DNA of 64,000 nucleotides from Pachyseris speciosa (lineage: Eukaryota > Cnidaria > Anthozoa > Scleractinia > Pachyseridae): positions 162,501 through 226,500 of the forward strand of contig JAEMWC010000609.1 of NCBI GenBank assembly GCA_016490735.1, in the 5' to 3' direction. This document shows positions 46,415-56,573 of this stretch, one piece after another. The position numbers and the translations under genes are program-made. Position 1 is the stretch's first letter. Each line of letters begins with the position of its first letter. The notes beneath the pieces are model-generated. The model was given only the letters and a program-made list of their open reading frames with translations. It made no database searches and was not told the DNA's origin.

Positions 46415-47608
46415 AGATGCTGCTGATTGGCTGTGACTAAAACAAAATGGATTTTTCATCACTGTCATCTTCTGTGAGTAAATCTCAGTACTTATATAAT
46501 AATAACCTTTATTACACTGGGAATGAACTACAAAAATTTGACTGCTAATCTCTTGCTTCTTTCAGTACCATTTTTCTGTCAATCCCATTTGCTGTATCAT
46601 TCTGTGGAGGGTTTGCATTGCATACACTTCACCTGTCTGGTACTCCACTAACCATGCTTGCAATTTGTCAAGAGAGACCTCTGGATTATCTTATAGCATG
46701 GTGCATGACAAGAATTTCTGTGGCTAAAATAATCTACATCCACAAAAAGCTGGTAAAAAGTAAATCTCCATACAACACAACTCATTTCAGAGGCCAACTT
46801 TTTCAGCTACGTGATATCTTTCGTTTCTTTGACTTTTGCCTACACCTCCAGTGTTTTTGTACAATCAAATCGCCTTCTTCACAAACATCTTGCTCACAAA
46901 ATTAGTATTTCTGCTATATGTGTAACTCAAAGACAGATCGTGTGGTCTCCACATACATGTAATAACCCTTCATCTCAACGAAATTGGAAATGACTTTGTC
47001 ATGATAAGAGCAATTGTACCTGATCCCAATGACGATCAAACATGGCTGTGAAACTGGTCAACACGAAATGAACAGGGCTATTGTCATGGAAACATTTTGA
47101 TTGACGTCCACCAAAGCTTAATTTTCAAAAATGGGACAAAAATCATTGGAGGGAATGTGAGACTTGTTGAACTGCTGTAACTAAGCCTAAAAAAGTGTTA
47201 AAATGCATACACTGTATACGGTCAGAACTTCAGAGTATAATGCAAACATCCAGAAATCTATAAGCCAGGGCCATCATCTGTGTGATGGTTATAACTGTTG
47301 ACATGTTCTTGATCAACAAAGATGTATTATATTTTAAGCTGTATGCTTTTTTCTGTTCTGGTCATATGACTTAATTATGAAATGGGGTTGTGGCTTGAAA
47401 ATCTTGAATATCCAGACAAGCAACAGTGTAGGGTTTCTAAGATATGATATCAGGGGACTTCCATAGAAACAATATGGTATTATGTAGTTTTCCCTTAACC
47501 TTAACCCAATTTCATTAATTGTATGAGAATATGAAAAATATGATAAATTAGGTACTTACCACATTCTAACCTTCTATCAGTTTTACATTAACGGCTATTT
47601 TTGGTTCT
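46415..47608. other. Intron 2 of the acidic coiled-coil gene, 3' part
   Basis: No repeat or exon recognised in this part. Ends at the acceptor before 47612 (TTTTTGGTTCTCAG). Confidence 0.4.
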
Positions 47609-47611
47609 CAG

Positions 47612-47910
47612 ATTCACTGGCATCGGATTCAGACAGTTACCTTAAGCAGAAGTTAGCTGAGACAGAAAGGGAACTGGATTCTGCAGAAAGGAAAGTGAAA
47701 GACCTTCAATTAAGATTGAAACGCTTTGCAAAAGATGACCAAATCAAAGATGAAAAGATTGCACAGATGGAGAGGGAAGTCAAAGAAATATCTGATCATG
47801 CAAGAAAACTTGAACAATCCGTTGAAGATTCTAAGAGAGAAAACAACAACAATGCAGCAGTACAGGCCAGTGCACACAAAAATGACTCCACAGTTTGTGT
47901 GATCCTCTGA
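47612..47910 (+). CDS. Acidic coiled-coil CaaX protein, last exon
   Basis: The acceptor TTCTCAG|ATTCACTGG starts the exon in phase 1, which matches the donor at 39174 (G + AT gives Asp). It encodes about 98 residues. After DSLASDSDSYL comes a continuous heptad coiled coil (KLAETERELDSAERKVKDLQ through MEREVKEISDHARKLEQSV), extending the helix that starts at the end of exon 2. The protein stops with STVCVIL. The final CVIL is a CaaX box, and a terminal Leu predicts geranylgeranylation and membrane attachment. Combined with the disordered acidic N-terminus, this suggests a membrane-tethered coiled-coil scaffold. The total would be about 550 residues with exon 1. The identity is unknown. Confidence 0.8.
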
Positions 47911-48319
47911 AATTTCCTTAGAATTTACAAATTTAATTTTTCTATTCTTTTCTTTGAGTTGACCAAAGTTTGTCCTTGATAAAAAGAATTATTTATCAAC
48001 AAGATTATTTTTAATATATTCATTGTCTTTTGTTGTTATTTATTTATTTTTTTATTTGGTAGTGAACTTTTGATGTGCATCATCACTTTTCTTTGTTTCA
48101 AAGTAAGTAAATTGTACAGGTCACTTCTATTTAAGGTTTTGTACTTTTATACATAATTTGGGGGAAGTCAGTTTTCAATGTCATTGTTAAATTTGCAATG
48201 TGACAGTGTTCTGACAGTGTGGGACAAAATGTGTGATAGAAGAATGTTTATTTTTTTGTATTTTCAAGTATTTTTGTAAAGGATTTTCAAAATTATTTGT
48301 ACACTTGTTTGGCCTGATT

Positions 48320-48325
48320 AATAAA
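48320..48325 (+). promoter_or_regulatory. polyadenylation signal AATAAA
   Basis: Lies 410 bases after the TGA at 47910 in T-rich 3' UTR-like sequence (ATTAATAAAACAGG). Confidence 0.5.
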
Positions 48326-48329
48326 ACAG

Positions 48330-49074
48330 GTGAATTGTCATAAATTTTGTGCAAATTGGTCTTTTTATAGAGGAAAAATAAGTCATGGTTTTTTAAAAAT
48401 ATCCATGACCGGATATTGTACAGGGAGTGTATGCAGGAGCACAGCCGTCAATGAACTGTTCTTTCTGATATTCAGAGTGGTGAACTGCGAGCACTTTTTA
48501 ATTATTTAGTTCTTAGCAGGCTATTCAACTAGGTGAAAATTAATGACACCACAATAAAAACGATTAAAATGTTTTCCTTCAACTTGTGTTTGTAACAGTT
48601 AATGATGTCAAGTATGTGAAACCAGCTTTCTGTTTTTCAGCAATATTGTGGTAGTGTAGTCCTCCCTTTAACTTTAATAATTAAGTTAGGTAGAGAAGCA
48701 CATTCTCATCTTCTATTTAAAAGTAGAACATTAACTGGTAACTGCATGATAGCAACTTGGGCCATCCAAAGTTTTTGTCCTTTGGTTACTTGGGAATGCA
48801 TGTTACGGTGCTGTGAAATGCTTCTCCCACTTGGCGTGCATTCAGCGAGGAAGAATCTCAACAACTACTCAGCACAAGATTCATGCCATGTCTTGGCAAT
48901 TACCTGGTTGTTTTACAGGAGAAAGTGCGAGGTGACATTTACACAAAGGACGACTCGTAGTCTATCGGTGTGCCTGCTGAATCCAAGAACTAGCAATTAT
49001 CGCCAAAGAAGATGTTTATTTTATCAAAACCAGTCCCAACTAGTAACAAGCAAAAAATAAATTTAGCCGTTCAA
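48330..49074. other. Intergenic, no supported gene
   Basis: Short ORFs only, no family features. Confidence 0.4.
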
Positions 49075-49356
49075 ATAACCAAATCAAATCAGTTTATTTA
49101 AGCTCGACAGCGTGGGGGAGTGGTTGCCCAATCTCTCCGGGGGTCACGTATGAAACACTCGAGCATTCCGCATCGAATTGGAATTAAGAAGTGTTGGTTT
49201 TTGAGGAGAGGGGAAAACCGGAGTGCCCGGAGAAAAACCTCGGAGCAAGAACGAGAACCAACAACAAACTCAACCCACATATGACGTGGAGTCCGGGAAT
49301 TGAACCCGGGCCACATTGGTGGAAGGCGAGTGCTCTCACTGCGCCATTCCCCTAAA
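49075..49356 (-). repeat. tRNA-derived SINE (same family as 4853-5113)
   Basis: The minus-strand head at 49356 downwards (GCGCAGTGAGAGCACTCGCC) has lost a few bases of the D arm. The B box GGGTTCAATTCCCGG, the body CCTCTCCTCAAAAACC and a longer 3' region with TTTGATTTGG follow. Confidence 0.75.
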
Positions 49357-49719
49357 GCCGTTTTAGTTGAAACACCATTCACAGTTCAGGAGCAGAAGCT
49401 GTATGATCACATATTCCTTGAGGAGAGGCACCACCTTACCCTACAACCACATACCAACTTTTACCGAAATCATATCACCTTCACATACTCAACATAAATT
49501 GTGTTGACAATACTCTTATGAGCACTATAAAACGCTCTGCAGCCACATTTATTTTCGGTGGCAAGGGCATTTGACTGAACTTTGTGCTCAGTTTTTGCTA
49601 CCCTTTCTGATAATTGCAGCAAGCATACTCTGTTTTTGCAACCTTTAAAAATACTGAAATTTTGCTACCTTTTCAGGCTGCTCCTCCATTTATGGCCCTC
49701 TGTATGAAGGGCACCCAGT

Positions 49720-49975
49720 AAGTACCACGGTCAGTTAGGGGTAATACTGTTCTAAATCCTGAGGTCCTGTTACTGTGGTCTGAATGAACAATAATCCTGC
49801 CTAAATTTTGGAAATAATCAGTAATCCTGGGTAACTTTTGGAAATAATGACCGATAATAATCCGCAATTCTAAAATGCAACAAATACTCCGTAATCTTTA
49901 AATTTAGTGGCAAATAATCTCCATCCCTTCTTTAAAAACCCCTAACAATCCATAATCCTAAAGGGCCTCGAAGAT
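49720..49975. repeat. Degenerate AATCCT/AATAATC unit array
   Basis: Repeated words TAATCCTG, GGAAATAATCAGTAATCC and AACCCCTAACAATCCATAATCC, similar in style to the TTATCCCTAAAAT blocks at 39560 and 42205. Confidence 0.5.
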
Positions 49976-50094
49976 GTAACACTGTACAGTCTAACCTCTC
50001 CTTACGGACACCTCTCTAATGCGGACAACCGTTTATTACGGTCACTTGCTTTGGTCCCGGCAAATTTCCATTGTTTCCTCAGTTTAGAAAAAAC

Positions 50095-50590
50095 CTCTAA
50101 TATATAGATTTAGCCAAGCCTAAAAGCGGAGCTCCACGATTATTATTTTTTTACTGGTATTAAGCAACACCGCGTGGCTTTCCTTGCGCCAATATTTATG
50201 TTTAGATCAGTCAACAGGAATTGACTGTGGTTCAAAAACCTCAAAACATGACATGAAAACATACAGTCGACGCGTGTCTGTTCGAAAAAAAAAGCAATCA
50301 AAGAACGATCAAACATTTTCATTCAACATCGTTGGACGAGCATGTTAGAAGTTTTTTCCATGTTTGATCTAGATTAAACATGTTCATCCAAAATTTCGCA
50401 TTACGAACAAATCAGTGTTTGATCGTTTAGCCACCCCAACAAACAAATCGTGTGCAAACAGTAAAAAGCAACCAAATGAACCACATAACGTCGAAAATTT
50501 CAGCGATATTACGCAAAAATCAGTTTTTGGACTTGTTTGGTCCGAAGATTGGTAAAACATTGTTATGCGTTTAGCCACCAAACGTTAGGG
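50095..50590 (+). repeat. Dispersed repeat family, copy 2
   Basis: ATATATAGATTTAGCCAAGC...CTCCACGATTATTA through GTTTAGCCACCAAACGTT, co-linear with 23560-24130. Confidence 0.75.
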
Positions 50591-50599
50591 TGTAATCAA

Positions 50600-50850
50600 A
50601 ACCTGGGCCAGGGCCCATGGGCTAGTCCATGAACGCAATTTATGCAATTGCGAAAAGAAGCCTGAAAAAATAAAAATTTCAGGACTTCAACGCGGTTTGA
50701 ACCTGTGACCTCGCGATACCGGTGCGATGCTCTAACAACTGCGAGGATCATTCTTCATTTGATTTCATTTCCTCAGTTCATGTATGATTTATTTCATATA
50801 TCATTCACATACATTTCTTTCACGGGAACATATGAACCCATAATTGACCT

Positions 50851-50891
<41 letters not shown>

Positions 50892-50892
50892 A

Positions 50893-50926
<34 letters not shown>

Positions 50927-51010
50927 CTGTTGAAGTCCTGAATTTTTTTCAGGCTTCTTTTCGCAATTGCATAAATTGCGTTCACAACTGCAAGGATCAT
51001 TCTTCATTTG
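50600..51010 (+). repeat. tRNA-Thr-like SINE with both tails
   Basis: 50866-50937 folds as a 72-base tRNA: acceptor GGCTTCA/TGAAGTC, D arm GCTCAGTTGGTTAGAGC, anticodon stem TCGCA/CGCGA with loop CCGGTAT (GGT, Thr) and T arm CGGGTTCAAACCCTG. It is the best-preserved head in the window. The tail CTTCTTTTCGCAATTGCATA follows, and a partial inverted head precedes it at about 50680-50735. SINE context makes a working tRNA unlikely but not excluded. Confidence 0.7.
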
Positions 51011-51595
51011 AAAATTGCATTTGTGAGCCATTCATCTTGACAGTTCCACCCAAGACTTTCAACAACAGAGAACAACTGTCAAAACCAGATTGATTTCCCG
51101 GTGCGCAAATTGGCAAAGGTAGCGTGAATGGGGAAAAACATGCAGTAGCGGGATAGGCGGAGTTAAGACATCTGCCAAAATCGGAACTGAAATACCTTTG
51201 TGTGCTCTTTGTTACATCATATACTCGCATAGGAACTTTGTAATAAACTGTTGTTGTATAAAAATATAAATAAAGAAAAAAGAAATACAACTTAAATAGT
51301 GGTTAAAGCGAAAAATAAGCTTAACGAGAGGCATCCCTTAGCAACAAAAACAAGCATTTGGGATTTAAAATATTGTATATTTGTTGTCTTGTCTCGGGGC
51401 TATTTGTTGGTCTTAGACCTTAGTTATACTAGCTGAACACAGCAAAGGAAATTAGATTGTATTTGATTAGCTGTTGGTGTTAAGAAAGCGGCTAAGATCT
51501 TAAAATAAGAAATTTAGAGCCATCGCGCCAATGAATTGAAGCAGGTTTTTATGAATCTGCTTAATGGTATTGTGTGTTTCACCATAGAAACGGGA
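51010..51595. other. Left flank of the viral insertion, no gene
   Basis: AT-rich host-like sequence. I found no terminal inverted repeat or target duplication matching the right side of the viral block. Confidence 0.4.
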
Positions 51596-51689
51596 AACGG
51601 GAACAATGACTTGTTGCAATCACCGTCACTCCGTCGGCATGTGATGCTTGCCAGGCACCCTGGTTCCAGTAGACTTGCTCATAAGTCGA

Positions 51690-53765
51690 GCTTTTGAGCG
51701 CGTACCACACAAGACCAGAAAACCAAGCGAACGACTTTGAGAAAGTCTACATTTCTTGGGATTGACACCTGTGTCATGGAGGCAAATGCGCTTTGACCTT
51801 GGCTCATTGAAAAGCTTTGTGCCCCGCCGAGATACTTGGAACAAGCACGAAAACTGATAACGAACCTCAAGTCGTGTGGGAGAGGGCGAGGGGGAAGTAA
51901 ACTGACAAAAGTTATATGTTGAAAGGGGGAGCCCAAACGACGACGGAGGGAAATCGTGAAAGAAGACCTTCCTCGATTCGAAGGGATTTGGGTTGTGATA
52001 AATGTTGTTATACCTGTAAACCATACCAGACCAAACTATGGGTTTTGAAAAGTGGATAGCCCCGTTCCGGTACTCGAATAAGGGAGTGTTCCCTTCTGTC
52101 ACCCTTTGCCCGTTCAAACCCAAATCACCACCCAACTTCGGTTGATGGATTACATGCCCACCCATGTTCAACGCATTTTGTATTGTCAGTCCGTGGACGC
52201 TCGAGCTAAACAATAGGCGGTCATTGTTGTAAACCCAGTGGTCATTCAAATTCAAATTCCCACCCAATTTTGGTTCAAGAATCAAATAACTATTCGTGTT
52301 CAAGTCATTCATCATTGTCATCTGCCAGTTTGTTCCACCAAACAATGCCGCGTTTTCATCGATGAAATATTTGCCATTCAAATTCAAGTCGGTCCCCAGT
52401 TTTGGCGCCAAAAGAAGCTCACCATTCATATTCAAAGGGGTTTGCATGGTCATCATTCCACCCTCTACAGCCCAAACCAAGTCGAAAACGCTCGAGTCCA
52501 CGCTGGAAACGGTGCCAGACACCCCATAAACAACGAGGTGGCCCGTGGTTGAGCCAGAAGTTCTACCGTGCAGGTCCAAATAATGTAGTTGGGGGTGTTG
52601 GTACTCCAGTGGTACAACTGAATGAGGGTTTTCGTGTAGCCGCTGAAGGTTCGCGTGGTTTGGCTCGTGATGGACGCGATGGTGGCGCTTGCTCGAACCG
52701 ACACATTTGTCATTTCCGGTGGAAAGTATTCAACCCCAAAGCAAGAGGATTGAGGTTGAAGCCGATCCGCGAGCGGTAATCATTGCTCCCTGCGTCTTTG
52801 ACGAGAGTGAACTCATAGGCGTTTTTGTTGACCCTGTGTGGGGAGGCGGCGAAGTTCACAATCCCATGAACCTGAATGTTGTTTTCGGACGAGGACTCGT
52901 CGTCATCGTCCATGAGAAAGGCGAATTGATTTTTTAGCCCGCCGGACTGAGAAAGCTGCGAATGATCCACATAATCCTTCGTTGCCGCGTCCGTTTCGTC
53001 GACCGGCTTTTCGAGAGCGGTGATTTTCTGTCATTGCTTGACTGCCATCCTTTCTCAGGATGTCATTCAAGGAATTATCCAAGTAATTTTTTGTGACCGC
53101 GTCATCGAGGGTGGTTGGGTCGTGCAAAGAGGTAATCCTTTGCGAACCCATGTCCAGGGCTCCATACATTGGCTCTGTTCCGTCTCTTCGGAGGAAATAC
53201 TCATCAACATAGTGTTTGGTCGCCCCGTCCGCCACACTTTCCGGCGGAGCAAGATTCACGATCGCGTTGTTGTTCATGTTCAGTCTTGTTGTGCAGTCGC
53301 GTCAATTTTGGTTTGCAAACCCTCGTCGACATATTTCTTGTTGACGGCGGTGCCAGCGGGCGTGGTGGAATCGGCGTCTTTCAAATTGATGATGGCCATC
53401 CATAATCAAATCACCATGCACGGGGTTGGCCCCATCAACTTTCAAACACTGCCTAATTTTTGATTCGACATAGCTTTGGTTCGTGGCGTCGAGAATGTCT
53501 TTGGGGTAACCCATGTTGGTGATGAGATTCTCCTCCATGTCCAGGTTGCCGGTCAGTGGTCCGAGTTTCAGAAAAGCACCCGTTGCACCTGTGGGGCCTT
53601 GCGGCCCTTGCAACCCCTGCGGGCCCTGTGGGCCTCTGAGCCCTTGAGTGCCACGCGGGCCTTCCGCCTCACGGGGACCGGCATCACCTTTGTCCCCCTT
53701 GTCGCCTTTGTCGCCTTTGTCCCTTTGGGCCCAACATTCCCACGGTCGCCTCGTGGCTCAGGGGG
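51690..53765 (-). pseudogene. Collagen-like and tail-fibre-like virion adhesion protein, frameshifted
   Basis: Reading the minus strand from about 53765: a collagen-like G-x-y stretch (GDKGDKGDKGDAG, then LRGPQGPQGLQGPQGPTGAT) split by a frameshift at about 53720. Next come five repeats of the pattern N-hydrophobic-x-x-L...D-A-x-x-K-x-Y-[VL]-[DE] (about 53560-52950). This is the unit of bacteriophage side-tail fibres. A second repeat type of about 48 residues follows, with three copies of x-LNLNx-...-LF (52440-52070), then a C-terminal domain ending near 51690. At least five frame changes are needed to read it through. The family role is host attachment, with collagen as shaft and beta-rich repeats towards the knob. 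Position beside the ATPase and the opposite strand to the capsid genes are consistent with a late accessory virion gene. Confidence 0.75.
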
Positions 53766-54454
53766 CCGGCAGCACCGCCTTGGCCGCGGGCTGGCGCTCT
53801 GAATCTTCGGAAAAACCCGAGCCGTCTGGCAAACGCCCCCATGCTCATCAGTTTTTTCTGTTTGTCGAAGTAAATGAAGGAAAACTTTTTGTCGGTGGCG
53901 CGGTCCAGCAGGTTGTGGTCAACCCCCAGCTCCTCGGCGATTCGTTTGTTCTCCCTCGGGAGGAAGCTGAAAAGGCAGAAATGGCTGCAGTTGTCCCGGA
54001 TGTGTTTGGGGAACTTGTAATAAGTCTGCGTGAGATAAATGACGCTGCAGTTTCTGTGTCGGCCGTTGATGAAATAGTTGATGATGTCGTTTTGGTTTTT
54101 TTCGCAAACCAAGTCGTCGAACACAACGATTTTTTGGTTGTCGGTGGGCAGCTCCTCAAGGGGAATTATCTCATCGCCGGGAGCCTCGATGACCTCGTAC
54201 CCCACCTCGGGGTCGATGTTTTTCGCGAAGTCCTGAAGCAGGGCTTGATACTTGTTCTGGTGGAGGTTTTTCGAAAAGAGAGAGACTTTGTCAAACTCCA
54301 ACAGCTCGTAAAGCATGTGGAGCAGGATGTTCGTCTTGCCTGAATTGCTTGGGCCACAGATCAACATCCTGAAAACGTCTGTGGGCATGGCCGGATGCCC
54401 CTGCCGGAAACCATTTGTGGCAGCGACGTTGGGATCGTAGTTCGGAATTTTCAT
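53684..54454 (-). CDS. DNA packaging ATPase (FtsK/HerA, A32-like)
   Basis: The start is at the Met complementary to 54452-54454 (MKIPNYDPN). An earlier in-frame Met at about 54493 would add 13 residues, while anything further up overlaps the divergent gene. Walker A is GPSNSGKT (residues 34-41) and Walker B is VVFDD (110-114). The downstream sensor region LTQTYYKFPKHIRDN (141-155) is typical of Polinton, virophage and poxvirus A32 packaging ATPases, which pump genomes into capsids. A conserved strand with FSFIYFD lies at 191-197. The ATPase proper should end near residue 215. The frame then runs on into Gly/Pro-rich collagen-like sequence of the fibre gene up to 53684, either an overlap or a fusion created by a frameshift. 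The ATPase region itself is uninterrupted. Confidence 0.9.
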   Translation of the reverse strand: MKIPNYDPNVAATNGFRQGHPAMPTDVFRMLICGPSNSGKTNILLHMLYELLEFDKVSLFSKNLHQNKYQALLQDFAKNIDPEVGYEVIEAPGDEIIPLEELPTDNQKIVVFDDLVCEKNQNDIINYFINGRHRNCSVIYLTQTYYKFPKHIRDNCSHFCLFSFLPRENKRIAEELGVDHNLLDRATDKKFSFIYFDKQKKLMSMGAFARRLGFFRRFRAPARGQGGAAGPLSHEATVGMLGPKGQRRQRRQGGQR

Positions 54455-54491
54455 TTCATTTCCCCTTATATACAGGCAGCAAACGTGCGCC

Positions 54492-55448
54492 ATGTCACTG
54501 AAGAAATGGAGGCAACAGGCAGAAGCCGCAGCCGAGCTTGAAAAACAAGAGCAAGAAATCCGCCGAAAGTTCAGAACGCACAAAATCGCCAAGGAGTTTG
54601 GCCAGGTCGAGGCTGAAAAGCTTTTCAAACCGATCACGACCAGGCTGGACAAAAGTTTGGTGCCCCCACACCCGGGGCTGAAGGGCCCGACTATGACATG
54701 GACGAGCTCGACAGGATCAACCCGTTCGGTTGGGACGATTTTCGGCCGGAGGCCGTCACCCCACCACCATCACCAATCCCCGAAGAGGAAGAAGAAGAGT
54801 TTCCACTCCCACCCCCACCCACTCCAGTGGTGGAAGAGGCCAGCGGTGATGCTGAAGCTTCCCTCCCGCCCCCCACCCCCAAGCCAAACATGGGAGGGGC
54901 CGGTGGTGACTGGCTTGCTCGAAGGGACCAGCGAATCTGTCCAACTGCAGACGATCAACCGGCTCCTCACACAGTTCGGGGACGACCCCAACTACAGAGT
55001 GAAAAAGAAAAGTTCCCCATTCCACGGGTTTTCGGTGGCAGATCTGCGAAAAGCCCAAGAAGAGATTTACGCCCGCCGAAGCAGGGGGCGGCGGGAGTTG
55101 TCGCCACAGCAGCTTCAAGTGGGGAAAGAGAAGTTGAAACGAACCCCTCCGAAAGAAACGAGAGCCCGGCCCACCACAGATTGGGAACAGGCCATCATGT
55201 CCCACCGGTCCTCGTTCGGCGGGCCAGAAGAGGAGGAAGAGCAAGAGTGGGAAATGGAAGGCAGTGGTGTGGTAGACGCCGCCGACGACAAGATCCATCA
55301 ACTCTATGTGGTGCTTGGTTCGATCAAAGCCGGCAACTCTTCGACGAAACTCCGAAAAAAGGTTTCTTCTTTGCTCAAAGAACTTCTCCAGCTTGGTGTT
55401 GTCAATGAATTTCAGAGGCGAAAAATTCTCCACGATTACATAGCGTGA
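54492..55448 (+). CDS. Conserved Polinton-type virion protein of unknown role
   Basis: Divergent from the ATPase, with start codons about 40 bases apart. The frame is open for 318 codons. The N-terminus is a charged helix (MSLKKWRQQAEAAAELEKQE, then FRTHKIAKEFGQVEAEKLFK). The C-terminus (DDKIHQLYVVLGSIKAGNSS...KLRKKVSSLLKELLQ) is a helical domain that I recall from Polinton-like elements of cnidarians and vertebrates. The middle (about residues 67-137) is His/Ser/Pro nonsense in this frame. The plus-one frame there (54698-54905) gives an acidic, proline-rich segment starting MDELDRINPFGWDDFRPEA. Two compensating indels therefore swapped the linker without stopping the frame. The function is not known; a scaffold or core role is a guess. 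Confidence 0.65.
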   Translation: MSLKKWRQQAEAAAELEKQEQEIRRKFRTHKIAKEFGQVEAEKLFKPITTRLDKSLVPPHPGLKGPTMTWTSSTGSTRSVGTIFGRRPSPHHHHQSPKRKKKSFHSHPHPLQWWKRPAVMLKLPSRPPPPSQTWEGPVVTGLLEGTSESVQLQTINRLLTQFGDDPNYRVKKKSSPFHGFSVADLRKAQEEIYARRSRGRRELSPQQLQVGKEKLKRTPPKETRARPTTDWEQAIMSHRSSFGGPEEEEEQEWEMEGSGVVDAADDKIHQLYVVLGSIKAGNSSTKLRKKVSSLLKELLQLGVVNEFQRRKILHDYIA

Positions 55449-55450
55449 GG

Positions 55451-56213
55451 ATGTACCACCTGGTACTCGATTCGAGCCTCGCGAAGCTGCAGAGAAACGG
55501 CGGCACTCAAAAGTCCCACGACTTTGAAATTCTTTTCAACCCAACGATCAAGCTCGACGCGGAGCGAAAATGGGAAGCCGCGCTCGATACGCTGCTCACC
55601 ATGAGCTACTCCTAGTACAACGTCGCGGCCGCCTACGGCAACAACGAACTCAAGTGAAGGAAGAAGCCTGGCAAGCGTTTACGTTCCTCTACGGGATATA
55701 CGATTACACAGACATTAACAGGTTTTTGGAGGGGCACACGGGGTTCGTTGACCCTGATGCCGAGGACAAAACGCGCATTTTTAATCTGTACTTCGACTTC
55801 CCGATCATCGGGGTTGTGGTGGGGGTGGCGCAAAATTACGAGCTCGACCTCTCTGTCGGGGATTTTGCCAAGTTGCTTGGGTTCGACTAAAAGGTTTGAA
55901 AGACGCGACGAGTTTCACGGGAACCACGATTCCAAACATCACAAGGGGTGTCGACTGGGGCTTCCTGCACTGCAACTTGGTCACGCGGCGGGCGAACGAC
56001 GTGCCAAGCGACGTTTTGTTCTCTTTCTCCACCGCAAACCTCGAGGTCAGCTACTCTTTCACGAAAGAGCCCCTGCGCCCCAAATTCCATCCAGTCAACA
56101 AAAAGCGGATCGACTCGGTGAGGATCCGGGTCACGGACGGACGAAACAACGTTCTGGACCTCAACGGCGCGGACGTGGCTGTGGAGTTGATGATCCGAGA
56201 AATTTCTGGTTGA
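55451..56213 (+). pseudogene. Minor capsid (penton-like, single jelly-roll) protein, broken
   Basis: The ATG follows the previous stop by two bases. The N-terminal block ends in KLDAERKWEAALDTLLT, the typical WEVAL-type start of Polinton and virophage penton proteins. A TAG at about 55613 interrupts it. Then the frame changes to one giving FLYGIYDYTDINRFL and FAKLLGFD (55680-55890), and changes again to one giving PNITRGVDWGFLHCNLVTRR, SFSTANLEVSYSFT and IRVTDGRNNVLDLNGADVAV (55920-56200). The closing D-G-R-x-x-x-x-DLNG-x-x-V pattern is the conserved last strands of the jelly roll that forms vertex capsomers. One nonsense and two frameshifts make it a pseudogene unless these are sequence errors. 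Confidence 0.75.
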
Positions 56214-56236
56214 AGAATTTTTGGTTCAAGTATACG

Positions 56237-56419
56237 ATGAATTTGCCAAGCGAGTGGATGAAGTTTTTCGTCCCGCGCGCCGGCCGGTATCGCGTCAAAC
56301 ACAAAGGGACGGGTGTGGTCCGTGACACCCTCATGGACATTGGCAAACGTCTCAAAAAAGAAGCGGCGCCGGTTGTGAAAAAAAAAAAACCGCAAAGCCG
56401 CCTTCAACCAAGGAAATAA
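56237..56419 (+). CDS. Small basic core-like protein
   Basis: An intact 60-codon ORF, start ATG 56237, with about a quarter of residues Lys or Arg (...HKGTGVVRDTLMDIGKRLKK, then PVVKKKKPQSRLQPRK). It lies between the minor and major capsid genes. Small basic proteins in this position of adenovirus-like genomes condense DNA or link it to the shell. The assignment rests on charge and position only. The poly-A tract encoding four Lys may be length-uncertain. Confidence 0.45.
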   Translation: MNLPSEWMKFFVPRAGRYRVKHKGTGVVRDTLMDIGKRLKKEAAPVVKKKKPQSRLQPRK

Positions 56420-56573
56420 CCGCTGTGGTGGCTGAGAAGGGGAGGGCAGGAAATCAGACAGTTGTTACGGAAACGCCGCAGGCCCACGGCCCCACCCCGA
56501 TCAGATGCAATGCTCAAACTGAGTCAAATTTTAGCAAACCGACTTTGAAACGTTTTTGTCTTTGTATATCGCG

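Noticed and set aside
50866..50937. Functional tRNA-Thr gene
   Set aside because: It folds well, but it is embedded in SINE tail sequence repeated elsewhere in the window and has mismatches in acceptor and anticodon stems. Annotated as SINE.
53648..54343. 231-codon plus-strand ORF opposite the packaging ATPase
   Set aside because: Antisense to clear Walker A and B motifs on the minus strand.
54756..55433. 225-codon minus-strand ORF opposite the conserved virion gene
   Set aside because: Antisense shadow with no domain; the plus strand has recognisable conserved ends.
55748..56419. Single 223-codon plus ORF as one protein
   Set aside because: Its first two thirds are an out-of-frame reading of the minor capsid gene; only the last 60 codons, from the ATG at 56237, look real.
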